A stretch of DNA of 64,000 nucleotides, from contig CACRXP010000089.1 of the NCBI GenBank assembly GCA_902702965.1, positions 821,459 to 885,458 of the forward strand, in the 5' to 3' direction. A program made the position numbers and the translations under genes. This document shows, piece by piece, positions 35,890 to 47,362 of the stretch; the stretch's first letter is position 1, and each line of letters starts with the position of its first letter. Below the pieces are notes generated by a model, which saw only the letters and a program-made list of their open reading frames with translations, ran no database searches and was not told the origin of the DNA. The stretch is from Spirometra erinaceieuropaei. Taxonomy: Eukaryota > Platyhelminthes > Cestoda > Diphyllobothriidea > Diphyllobothriidae.

Positions 35890-36592
35890 NNNNNNNNNNN
35901 NNNNNNNNNNNNNNNNNNNNNNNNNNNNNNNNNNNNNNNNNNNNNNNNNNNNNNNNNNNNNNNNNNNNNNNNNNNNNNNNNNNNNNNNNNNNNNNNNNNN
36001 NNNNNNNNNNNNNNNNNNNNNNNNNNNNNNNNNNNNNNNNNNNNNNNNNNNNNNNNNNNNNNNNNNNNNNNNNNNNNNNNNNNNNNNNNNNNNNNNNNNN
36101 NNNNNNNNNNNNNNNNNNNNNNNNNNNNNNNNNNNNNNNNNNNNNNNNNNNNNNNNNNNNNNNNNNNNNNNNNNNNNNNNNNNNNNNNNNNNNNNNNNNN
36201 NNNNNNNNNNNNNNNNNNNNNNNNNNNNNNNNNNNNNNNNNNNNNNNNNNNNNNNNNNNNNNNNNNNNNNNNNNNNNNNNNNNNNNNNNNNNNNNNNNNN
36301 NNNNNNNNNNNNNNNNNNNNNNNNNNNNNNNNNNNNNNNNNNNNNNNNNNNNNNNNNNNNNNNNNNNNNNNNNNNNNNNNNNNNNNNNNNNNNNNNNNNN
36401 NNNNNNNNNNNNNNNNNNNNNNNNNNNNNNNNNNNNNNNNNNNNNNNNNNNNNNNNNNNNNNNNNNNNNNNNNNNNNNNNNNNNNNNNNNNNNNNNNNNN
36501 NNNNNNNNNNNNNNNNNNNNNNNNNNNNNNNNNNNNNNNNNNNNNNNNNNNNNNNNNNNNNNNNNNNNNNNNNNNNNNNNNNNNNNNNNNNN
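35890..36592. other. Assembly gap (703 N)
   Basis: A continuous run of N. The same SINE module stands on both sides in the same orientation, so the gap is probably a collapsed or unresolved repeat. Confidence 1.
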
Positions 36593-36765
36593 TGAGATGA
36601 TACCGACAAAGACAAGGGAGACCGGAATGGCCATTTCTGGCTTATTAGCCGTCATCAGCCAGTCATACCCAACCCCAAGTGTGGATCACTTGAGATTCGA
36701 ACCCGGGATCTTTGGTCATGGAGTTGAACGCTCTACCATTGAGCCACGGGCCCGTTGTCCTGTCG
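36593..36765 (-). repeat. tRNA-derived SINE module, copy 2
   Basis: By eye this 173-bp module is an exact inverted copy of 36833-37005. On the minus strand it has a tRNA-like head with A-box TGGCTCAATGG and B-box GGTTCGAATCT (internal polymerase III promoter motifs), followed by a tail containing 'gaaatggccattccggtctc'. Confidence 0.9.
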
Positions 36766-36786
36766 GTTGTGATCGGGAATATTAAT

Positions 36787-37119
36787 TATGACAGTGGGCG
36801 CTCGCCGATCAGGTTACGGAACATGCTCGTTCCGACAGGACAACGGGCCCGTGGCTCAATGGTAGAGCGTTCAACTCCATGACCAAAGATCCCGGGTTCG
36901 AATCTCAAGTGATCCACACTTGGGGTTGGGTATGACTGGCTGATGACGGCTAATAAGCCAGAAATGGCCATTCCGGTCTCCCTTGTCTTTGTCGGTATCA
37001 TCTCATCTATGTCTACTACTAGTCGCTGTGCGACTGCCTGCGAGGGTTTAAGTATGAGCCCCAAGGCACAACGGAACGAGCATGTTCCGTAACCTGATCG
37101 GAGAGCGCCCACTGTCATA
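36787..37119. mobile_element. Fold-back element with 48-bp terminal inverted repeats enclosing a SINE module
   Basis: The left arm 36787-36834 (TATGACAGTGGGCGCTC...) and the right arm 37072-37119 are reverse complements with one mismatch. Between them are 237 bp, mostly the SINE module. No transposase is encoded. Confidence 0.75.
36833..37005 (+). repeat. tRNA-derived SINE module, copy 3 (inverted relative to copies 1 and 2)
   Basis: The head at about 36842-36905 has the D-arm-like GGCTCAATGGTAGAGC and the T-loop-like GGTTCGAAT. The anticodon and acceptor stems do not pair, so it is SINE-like and not a working tRNA. It lies between the 48-bp terminal inverted repeats at 36787-36834 and 37072-37119. 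Confidence 0.88.
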
Positions 37120-37129
37120 TTTATATTTG

Positions 37130-37700
37130 CCCAATCCGAGATAGCATAAGGCAGTCACGTGACAACCTGGCCAATAGCCCGCAAATTCGTCGACACGCAT
37201 CTGGAGAAACACTTTTTGGATCCAGGCAGCACTGGTCACTTAGCCTCTCCAAACCCACTCAGCACTCACACATTTGACCACCGCATAAACCGACTTGACC
37301 AAATGACCACTCGTGTCAGATTTTAATGAAGCACCAAACATAACTCAGTCCTTAACTGCTCCCGAACAAGCAGTCCCTGCCCGTCACTTTCTGCTTGTAC
37401 GCTTGAACTTCGGCTTTTGCATTCATTAAGCAGTCAATATAGGGAGATGTCTAATAATGTACTTATGACAGCGAATACTTTTCCCGTATCTTAGAAGACG
37501 GAGATTTTGCTGAAATTTGCAGTCCCCGCATGCTGTAACAATCTTACGTAAAACGATAAGGGATTCACAAAATGGAATACATTAACACATTGCGAGTCGA
37601 CTTGACGATGACATAATAACTGTCTATCCATGTTCTAACTCCCCTAGCATTCCAATGTTTGAAAACTATATCCCAACATACTTTAGGTCTCATACTCAGC
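37130..37700. other. Sequence between SINE composite and CR1-like LINE
   Basis: No gene or known repeat was recognised. Confidence 0.5.
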
Positions 37701-40700
37701 CTTCTCTTGCTGACTCCCCATACGTCAATAACTTTAGATTAACTGGTACTTATTCTCCAAGTGTCATTAATTCACAGCTTACATATCTACCTCCAAATTT
37801 TTTTTTAAAATACGGTCGAAACTAGCATTGCCGTTCGAAACACATTAGATATTATATTATTGAATGCCAGGTCAGTAATAAACAAGATGGCCCAAATCAG
37901 AGCCATTGCTCTGGAAATGACGCCTGATATTATATGTGTAACAGAATCTTGGACCTATTGTCTAATTCCTGACTCTGCACTTCTCATAGATGACTTCGAT
38001 TTTTACCGCCAAGACCGCACGACTAGGCGTGGGGGTGGTTGTCTTTTTTATCTTAAATCCTACCTAAAGCACTCTCCTATTACTTGGATGTTTCCTCATT
38101 CACGGGAAACTTCTGCTTTGCATCTGTTATTCTCTCGCCGCAAAGAAAGGCAGTTATTGGCTGTATCTACAATCCCCCAAATTCTCTAGCCACTGATGAT
38201 TCACAACTCTGTGAAATCTTTAAATTAATTTCGGAAGCTGCTTTCGATGTTAAAATAATCACTGGGGATTTTAACCTTCCTGAAATTGACTGGGTTTCCA
38301 ATAGCTGCCCACCCAGATTCCAGTCCTTTCAAGATATTGTCAATTTTTCTAATTGGTCCCAACTGGTGCGCTCTCCAACAAGAGATAATCACATTTTAGA
38401 TGTAATCTTTACCAATGACATTGCTCCTCTTTCTGTTGCTTTAAAAAAGGACCTCTTTGACAGTGACCACGTATTAATTCATTGTTGCCTACCGCTCGCC
38501 TTTTCAAAAAAGACAAGCGCCGTTCAGAGTTTCATGAAGTACGACTCCGTAGATAGCGACTTAATAAATAACTATATGAGATCCTTGGATTGGTGTGGCT
38601 TCCTCACTTGTAGCGATGTAACCATTCTTCGTGATGCCATGTCCAATGTTTCCAAGGACATTCTAGAGTTTGTGCCGCGTAGATATCTCAAGCCTAATTC
38701 TTCAGATTCTCTTGTTCCTCATTTTCTTCAGAACAGACTAAAAATGTTGAGGCGAAAACTGCGTGACCCATCCACTAGTTCCTTATCTGTTCATCTTAGA
38801 ATCACAGAGATATTTGAGATGGCCTCAAGGATGCGCCAAGCGCGCGACAGGCAAAGAGAATCAATTGCTCTCAGTGGTTCGAACCCTGGCAAATCCGTCG
38901 TTAACATCTTCCGTCATCGGTCCTCCTCTAAGCGTGGTCATGAACTTCCACCCATGCTAAATGATAACAAAGTCTTCCTCACCGATGACACTGACAAGGC
39001 GGAGTTGTTCAGTGCTTTCTTTGCAAAACACCTTGCTACCGAGTCCGATCCGGTCCCTTTCTTTCGATCACTTTCAGATAGGACACTCAGTACAATTGAT
39101 GTCTCCTCAGATCTCATTAAGAAGCACATAAGCCGTTTGAAATACTCACACTGCTCAGGAACGGACGGGATTCCGAATTTGATTATTAAACAAGCGCCCG
39201 ACCTTCCCATATTGCTTAGTCATTTATTCTCTGTTTATATTTTAAAAGGATTCTTTCCTGAAACATGGAAAACTTTAATTATCATTCCCGTCTTCAAGTC
39301 AGGATCTCGGTCCGATGTTAATAACTATCGGGCGTGCACAAAACGCCGTCTCTAGCTAAACTTCTTGAAAGGATTATTTTCAATAAAATTCTTGACTTTT
39401 GTCTAGCTAATCGGCTTCTGAGCTCTGGTCAGCATGGATTTTTACCTGAACGATCCTGCGAAACATGCCACTTGGCTTTTCTTAATCTAATCACCTCGCT
39501 TCGTAATGAGCAGCAGTCAGTGGTATTTATTTACTTTGATCTTAGCAAAGCCTTTGACAAGGTGCCCCATAGACGCCTTTTAGTAAAATTGGAAGCTCTC
39601 GGCATCCGGCCGCCTCTACTCAACTTCATCAGGTTCTATCTGTCCAATCAATATCAGAAAGTCATGGTCGGGAATAACTACTCGACACCCGATCACGAGT
39701 GGCGTACTTCAAGGCACGGTCCTGGGTCCGCTACTCTTCCTTCTGTACATCAAGGATATTTCGACTGAACTCGGAAATTCGCAAACTTTTACTTATGCCA
39801 ATGACCTCATACTCTTAGGACACCGCAAATGTTTGTGTTTAAAAAATAAATGCTGATTTACTACGCTTAAGCAGATGGGGTTCGACATGGCAGATGGAGT
39901 TTTCATCATCCAAGTGTAGTTTCATGTCTTTTGGTCCTACCAAACTTCCTGGTCCCATAATTTTTCAGAATAACCCACTCTCAGAATGCCTCACCATAAA
40001 GGACCTAGGTCTATGTTATACAAATAAGCTTGCTTTATCACCTCATGCAGATAGAATCTCTGCCAAAGCCGCGCAGATATGTGGATTCATATCGCAACAT
40101 TTTTTCCTTCCGGAAATGAAGCTGAGACTTTATCAAATGTTTGTTCTTCCAGTCCTTGAATATTGCTGTCCTTTCTTCGGTTTAATGAGCGCCTGCGACC
40201 GTAATAAAATCGAAAATGTTCAGAGGGTTTTCACTCGGAAACTGTTCTCTCAAGCTTCCTCCAGTATTTCTTATACTCAAAGATGTCAGCTGGCGAACAT
40301 GAAGTTTTTGTGGGTTAGAAGACTCGAAGCTGGCCTTTGCTTCCTTTTTCGCATCAACTCTAGCTCCAGTCTTCCGCACATTGACACTCTCACTCCGAGA
40401 GATCGGTCTTATGCCACGCGCAACTCCTGCATGGTGATTCCGCCGACTCTTTGTACTACATCTAAGCGCTCCCTCTTCTTTGCTTCCAAATATGCCTTCC
40501 TTTGGAATAATCTTCCGCCTGAAATTAGATTATCGCCTAGGTTACTGATATTCAAGTCGAAATTACGCAACCATCTTACACCGGAAAGCATAAAGGCACT
40601 GTTAACGGTCTCATTCCCGAACACTCAGGCTCTTGACTTCGAGAAGGGTCCTCCTGGGATTTAGTGGTAGATTAAGTGGTAACTCTTAATTATATCATTA

Positions 40701-41375
40701 GAAACCCCTGTTTTTAATTGGTTTCTAAATCCATCGCTATCCTTCCCCCCATAGCGACAATTTTCGCGGTTTTTGGTGTCATCTCCCGCATTCCGACCTC
40801 ATGCGGTCTGTCGACGCTCACGGTGGAACCCTCAGTATTCACTGTCTTCTAGTAGTTCGGTCGTACCTCCCTTCCTCACTGCTCGGCTGAGCTCGAAGCG
40901 TGCTGTGGCCGATCGCATCTCGGTTCCTCTCGTCTGGCCTCTTTGACGCGGCGTACCAATCCGGCCCAGACGATCTCAATTTTGAATCCCGTATACAATG
41001 CCATTTGCAAGCCAGTCCTGTCTGACCCACATTCGTACCCAACAAGGCGGACATTTATTGATACCCTGACGATGACCGAAAGCATTCCGTTATATACCGC
41101 CACCTACAGGCCAGTCCTGCTCGCTTTTTTTCTGTTATTATTTTTAAAGAGGGGTTTTTTCTCCTGTAAAATTAATCCAATCATTTTTAACTCTTTCCGA
41201 GGAGTTTTTTTCACCCCTCAATCTTCATGTTTCTCAATGAACTTCTAATTCAGAAACTATGAATAGCATTTTGTAAAGATTCAGCCTACCTCGTCTAAAA
41301 CTCACGTGCAAATTTATTTTAACTTGCTTTGATGGGACCCCGACGGGTCTTTAATAAAATCTATCTAAAATCTAT
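37700..41375 (+). mobile_element. CR1-like LINE family 1, nearly complete ORF2 with 3' UTR
   Basis: Endonuclease, reverse transcriptase and 3' UTR are all present. The 3' end reads 'gggaccccgacgggtctttaataaaat' (two parts), followed by a short CTATCTAAAAT repeat. The same 3' end is found at 6490-6530 and, inverted, at 6780-6825, which fixes the element boundary. The 5' end is not clear, and no ORF1 was recognised, so the copy may be 5'-truncated at about 37.7 kb. Confidence 0.88.
37859..40664 (+). pseudogene. CR1-like ORF2 (endonuclease + reverse transcriptase), frame-shifted
   Basis: The endonuclease starts at about 37860 (LNARSVINK, then TPDIICVTESW), shifts frame near 38085, then continues with IGCIYNPPN, IITGDFNLPEIDW and FDSDHVLI (catalytic N/D/H motifs) to about 38500. 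The reverse transcriptase follows from about 39000: KYSHCSGTDGIPN and then a second shift at 39330-39345. Next come GQHGFLPERSCETCHLAF and YFDLSKAFDKVPHRRLL (catalytic Asp), and a third shift near 39710. The catalytic box reads YANDLILL at about 39795-39815 in place of YADD. The C-terminal domain is open at 39894-40664 (KFLWVRRLEAGLCFLFRIN, WNNLPPEIR). Three frameshifts and the D-to-N change make it inactive, but long open stretches show it is young. Confidence 0.9.
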
Positions 41376-44300
41376 CTATATGTAGCATGTGAGAACGTGC
41401 AAAGACCTCTTGTATTGTGCCACGCCAGCGAATTCTATACACATTCACACAGACAGATGTCAGTTTTTCAAGGGGCACAGAAATTTACTCGTCGACCGTT
41501 CGTACGTCTCCTTGCGTAAATTACCAACAATCTAAACGCCCAAATATGTACAACGGAATTAAGGGGGTGCCGGTCCTCAGACAAAAACTCCCCTCGAGTT
41601 CATGAATAACCATGCAGGATCTCGGTTGATTACCCAAGTTGCAGATGACTTGAAAATTTGGAAAGCCATCCGTGGTGTTGCCGATGCGTCGAACATCATA
41701 TATAATATATGCTAATTTATAGAAAGATCACAATGACTTCCGCTGTCGTTCAGTGCGCGGAAGTGTACTGTATTGCGTCTTCGAAATCAAGATCAGGTTT
41801 ATGGTGCGTGTATTTTCTATCCATAAGTAAAGCTGTCACTCAAACGAGGACAAAAAGAAGTTTGATGTTTTTGTGATTGTCTCACAAAGATCTCCTACTT
41901 ATTTTGACGCGTTAACTTTGGCCCCAATCTCGGTTGTATAAGCGCACTAGCATGTTCTTGCAGTGTTTACTGACAGTTGTTTCCCGAAGCTTCTCGAAAA
42001 GTTTTTAGAGACAAGTCTGGCTTTTTTAGTTTGCACCTGGATATTCTGGATTCCGCAAGATTAAAATTTGCGACATTAGCATCAGTAGAACCCCCACAGA
42101 ATTTTGCTTCTTCCACTCAAATAACCTAAATAACAGTCCCTAGAGTACTTATCAGTTAAATGCGAAATTGACATAATCTTTGCACCTCGTGTTTGGCTTG
42201 GGCTAAGCCATCGTGAAGGGAGGTATTATTTAATACCTATTTATTTCGGACCTGTGAAGTCATCTATCCGAATTAGGAAGGTCATTTATTCGAACTAAGT
42301 GGTGGAAAGATAGAATGGACATCCAGCGGAGATAGTGTTATTTTTGTCTGCAGAACTTTGGGTACACATATGTTACAGTAACAAACAAGCCCTATTTGCG
42401 TGAACTGTAAATAAACAAATAAATGAAATCAATACATTTTTGTTAGTATCCCAAAGTGTGTCGAGTTATACCATGGATTGTGGAAAATTATCTTTTTGAG
42501 AATGGTCGCCCTAATTCCTAAGAACTGTGTTCAAGGCTTCCGCCGCACACACATTGAAAAGGTTGTTTAAATTGGTCTACGATTACCTTCCAAAGGCGTT
42601 GGAATTAACATCAAAGTGAGCCGGAGCGAATATAATATTTGAGCTCTCTTTTGTCTATAGAAGATGATGAATGCAAAGTGGTCTGGTTGTTAAATTTACT
42701 TGGGTGAGTCTGAGTTGAACAGACATCAGAGATGTTTGTACATTTGTCGAAATAGGGGAGGATGCATAGGAGATTAGGAGACATATGCGTCCAGAGGTAA
42801 CAAACTTTTCACTTCATGAAAGGAGGAAAGGAAGAAACTAGCTGGAGGTCAAAAAACGAGACGAGCACGTTCATGACGCACAGATGAAGCATTCTGCTCT
42901 GAACTGTTGGCGAATAGGTTTTTCTGATCGATCAAAGACTGGAAGATAGCTCCGCGGCCTCGCCCTAAGAATTGTTTTGCATTTCAAAATCCGTAGCATT
43001 TCCGTCAAAAAAGCAGATACAGTGACCGACGGTTAGGGATAAGCGATCGTCTGAACTATAATTAGTATGGAAAAGGTTTAGGTTTTTAAACGTAAGGTGG
43101 AGCGTTGAAGATAGCTTTTGACTTAAAACGACCTAAACAAGGCAATTAGACGTAAATCACAATTATTAAGCAAGGAGACAGAAAAAGTAAATGCACATAC
43201 GTTGTCTTTTAAGAAAAAGGACATCGATAAACGGAGAGATGGAAAATTTTAAGAAAAGATTAGCTAACACCAGGGGTGATTTGTCTGGATGGGGAGGTGA
43301 CGGCAACAGGCCCGCAAGATAACTGGTGGGAATTGCAGCGTTGTGCCATCAGAATCCTCCTGCGCCTTTTTAGGTCCTACGTCGCCAAAGACGTTATGTA
43401 TAGGACAAGACGATCCAACGGAGCTTTAAAGTACCAAACAAATACGTCCGTGGAATAATCAATCCTAGAAGGGAACACAAGCAAAACTGACTCCCGCTAA
43501 GGTGGCAACACAACGCAGAAGACTGACAAGGTTCACAAGCAACGACCGGAAGTCCAAGGTAACGAAAAAGGAAAAAAAATATCTTTCAGCCCATAATCAA
43601 CAAATCCGGCCGTTTTTTTAAAATTCTGTTCTATTTTTTGAGCAGGACGCTTTGATTATGGAGGGCAGTCCAGGCCATCTAAAGTGTCAGTCAATCAATT
43701 TCTATGATCCGATGAGCCTTTCACGTATCTCAGATATAGAATTTTCCTCCGAAAAATAAGAAACGCTTTAAATACATAAGATCTGCACATGCGTCATTGC
43801 CGCAGCTGCGAAGAAATTCTTGAAAGTTACAAGGATGCAAGGTTTGGCAGAGAGGCCTTAAGAAATGACGTAATATAGAGGACTTGTTAGATACTACAAC
43901 TGTATATCTCACATTGGATCGCTGCACAACTATGCCATTTTTCAGTTAATCAGGGTATAACTACTTAATCCTACGCTGACTTAATGGAGATGTAATCCTA
44001 AACTGGCTGCTCTGGATGTGTTGTCGAACGAGAGGGGATTCAGCGAAAAGAATAGAAAAGTCATTAATTTACACCAGACAGCTAACCGACTGTAAAATAT
44101 AAGCTTGTGAATACCACTGCATGCAGACGTCTGTCGCAGGTGGCAAATTATTCCCTCATGGGATATTTCATTATCACATTTTTTGACCAAATGACGCCAA
44201 CGCTCAACTGCTTCGGGCAGTCCGCATTTGTTACCAAATGCGTTTCTTTCAAACTGGTGGAAGCAAGTATTTGCCGCTGTTTATGTCTGTTGCCGTTGTC

Positions 44301-46006
44301 ACGCCCACGACAACTCACAGGTAGGATTGCCCCTTCTACACTAGGCCTATTTTATCCCGCCAGGATACACTTCTAGGAACCGCATGAATTTAAACGAAAT
44401 TCTTGAGGATAATTTTCCCAATTTCACCGTAAAGTTCTAACTATGGTTAAAGGGAATTCGAGTCTGATAAAAAGATGACAGCGAAAATCGTGAAAGAAAG
44501 ACAAAGGTAAATATTTATACGGACTCACGAAAATGCAGCCCCCTCCAGTATCCGGTTGAGGTAGAGTGAGGGATGCTCCGGGCAAAGTCCAGAATGTTCC
44601 ATACTGAGGCCAGTTAGTAGAGCTTGATAATCAGATGGCGCCACTGCCGGCAACACGCGGAAGAGGAGAGAAAACGTATTGTCAAAACTGACTGAAACGA
44701 ATAACGGCATATGAGCCAGTTGGCTTTTATTGTTAAGCCAAAATGTGCGACGATGAGGCGTCCTTCGCACAAATTTTTCGGAACGGATGGGCTGGACAGT
44801 GCTAGTTATTGCATGTGCCTCAAAGCCCCGACTACAGCCCTAGATTGCTACCTACATCTCAATGCAGCCTTGCTGAGACAGGTTGGGGAGAATGAACATT
44901 CGGCGATGAATTCGGTGCCGAAAAAGGATCCAGGCAGTAGTGAAAAGACGAGCAGCCTTGCGCATTATTCTCGGTGAGTGGGTGAGCGGGGTCGCACTCA
45001 CCCACACCACGCCATAACCCAGCCCTGTGGCCAATCTGGTTTAACTGTACCTACTTCCAGCCCAATCGGGTCAGAGCAGGCCAAGTTATGTTCGTGTTGG
45101 CTGGGAATTGACGGACAGACGCAGGATATGGACACAAAACGCAACATCGAGCACAAACGAGAATTCGAAGAGAAAAATGTCTGCCGCCAGCCTTAATGCT
45201 TAATATTCAGTTGCCATATACTTCCGTCAATATTTTCTTCAACTATTGGAGTGTTTTATCTTCGTATTGTTAAATGTTTGGCGTAAGCATTCACGTCGGT
45301 CGCCCCCATACCCCGATGCTTATTAGTCGTTGCATCACCTTACGATATTTTTCCGTCTCCGCCACCAATGGTCTTCTCACCAGGACCCATTCGGACACTG
45401 TAGTGTTTCGGTTGAATGTCCTATATATCACAGTCTAGAGTTAGAGCCCTGTAGCGTGCAGCATTAAAAGGGCTTGTTATTATCATGTGCTCAGTTAACT
45501 TTTCCTACTTGAACCTTGACTTCCTTTTCTTAACCATCCTGCCGTCACTTAAACGCAAATCGGTCTGGTAGTCGCCAATATAAAAGCTCGCTACCAATTA
45601 TCGCTGCTTTACGTTACGCTTCAAGTTAGTAATTTTGCGAACACGCAAGCAAACTCTCTTGTCAACACAATCAATTAAAATTACTCATTATTCATACTTT
45701 TATGTCCTGCAATTTCGATTTGCATGACATATCATTCGCAGTCGGTTTGGAGTAGCATATGCGGTATCTGCAGTATCTGCTTCTTAATTTACTCATAAAG
45801 ACCCCATTGAGACATCAAGATAGATAGGGGTTAAATTTTGTTATATTTTTAGACACAGAAGGTAGCTAAGCAAAGTATTTCACAGTTGTTTTGGTCTCCT
45901 CTTCGTAGACGTTGAAAAGTGTAATTGTTTGTAGTTACTGTTGCATACACAGACACCTAAAAATGCAATAATGACTTTTGATATTTTAAACTTTCGGACT
46001 CGTTTT

Positions 46007-46020
46007 CGACTACGTAGTCG
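46007..46020. repeat. Perfect 14-bp palindrome
   Basis: CGACTACGTAGTCG is its own reverse complement. It lies 27 bp left of the long palindrome. Confidence 0.9.
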
Positions 46021-46047
46021 TGCATGCTTCATTCTGAGCAGGAGTAA

Positions 46048-46093
46048 GCGTCCTCCACTTGGAATAGCAGCTGCTATGCCAAGTGGAGGACGC
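46048..46093. repeat. 46-bp near-perfect palindrome without spacer
   Basis: Two 23-bp arms (GCGTCCTCCACTTGG..TAGCAG and its reverse complement) meet at AGCAG/CTGCT with one mismatch at position 16. It could form a cruciform or an RNA hairpin without loop. Confidence 0.92.
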
Positions 46094-47349
46094 CAATTAG
46101 TTTAGAAGAATGAGCCGTCCAAGACTTCACCGGTTCCAAGCAGCCGGCGACTAGGACAAATTAAAGATCAATGTCGCATGCCAATTGGTAGTGACAACAT
46201 CCATATAGTTCTTATGACTGCATCACTCACGCTAACTTTCACTCCAATTTCACTGGCCAATTGTGAAAGAAAGTGGAAATCATGTCTCTCAAAGAATAAA
46301 TGGCTGTCTGTTGAAAAACCAATCATCTGTGATTTTTCGCAGGCATGTACGAAACTAAGCCTTTGGTGATGCAACCATATGTTTCATCGAACACACCAAA
46401 TTCCCAGTAACCTACAAGGTGATGAACTTGTGTAATTGTGCTGGATGTCCATAGGTAGATATGTCGAATCCCGCGTATTCAGGCCGTTCAGGAGTTTTTT
46501 GACGGTCACAACAGTCGGATTATCTTATTTTAGAGACCGGAAACGGCGATAACTGGCTACTCGCTTCATTCGGCTGGAAATTTGGTCCTAACGATTCAGA
46601 TACGCAATTTTCTTTATTCAGGATTGGTCTTTCACTAACTTCCTGACAGTTTGATATAAACAAACTCTTGCTGAATATAAATATATGTAACTAAAAAGGG
46701 CGATCCTAAGAATAGTTAGTTTTCATCTCAGTGTTTCGGCGGCAAACAAAATCGCGCCGTCAGAGAAGAGTTATACTCCGTCCTTCGGAGCATCTACAGG
46801 TCGGTGGTTGCCGTTGTGTCTCTTGAATAAAAGGTAAAAACATTTTTTGCCATTCAGAGGCATAAAACAATAACAAACAGACGCGGTAAGCAATTGGTTA
46901 GCCCGATATGAATTTTGAAGGTACGCGTTACCATTGTACCCTGCCCTCCCAACGGGGATTCTAGCGCTTGTCTTGGAGCGGCCGATGGTCAGCATGACTA
47001 TAGTCCTTCACCTATTTTAAAATATTGTTCAGGACTGGCAAGTGTTAAAACCTGGAGGTTTAGGAATTTCAGTAAGACAGCCGCGAATTAGCTGATCATC
47101 TCTCCTAATTTATGCCATAGGACGCACGATGTTTTACTATATACGAACATTTACAAGGTAACCGATCATAAATATACGATTCTTAGCCTTGCAAGTTGTC
47201 TTATTTTGATTGATCAGAATGTCATTTACATCTTGGCGTTTAGCAGTACTGTGGGCAGAATGATAGTGCGCCTGTCCCTTTATCCGGTTTTAAATTCTAA
47301 ATATAATTTTAGAATGATAAAATTAAAACCTCCCCCTATTGTACTTTTA

Positions 47350-47362
47350 GAACTTCGCTCAA
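47350..47362 (+). promoter_or_regulatory. Acceptor-like site 12 nt before the NPC1 start codon
   Basis: The pyrimidine-rich 'ctattgtacttttag' is followed by 'aacttcgctcaa' and ATG. It would serve as a 3' splice site for a spliced leader or a 5' UTR intron; the 12-nt distance is short. Confidence 0.45.

Larger units (their letters stand above)
41376..47362. other. Intergenic region between the CR1-like LINE and NPC1
   Basis: About 6 kb without a recognised exon. Open frames at 43276-43458, 44107-44376, 44525-44977 and 46168-46374 (both strands) have no familiar motif. The palindromes at 46.0-46.1 kb are listed separately. The NPC1 promoter should lie near the right end. Confidence 0.5.

Noticed and set aside
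35562..36785. Very long open frames across the N gap
   Set aside because: They exist only because N is read as an unknown residue; the flanks are SINE repeats.
36842..36908. Functional tRNA gene
   Set aside because: A- and B-box motifs and a D-arm are present, but the anticodon, T and acceptor stems do not pair, and near-identical copies lie in repeats.
46168..46374. Small gene, open on both strands
   Set aside because: Overlapping open frames on both strands without motif, start context or splice support; probably chance.
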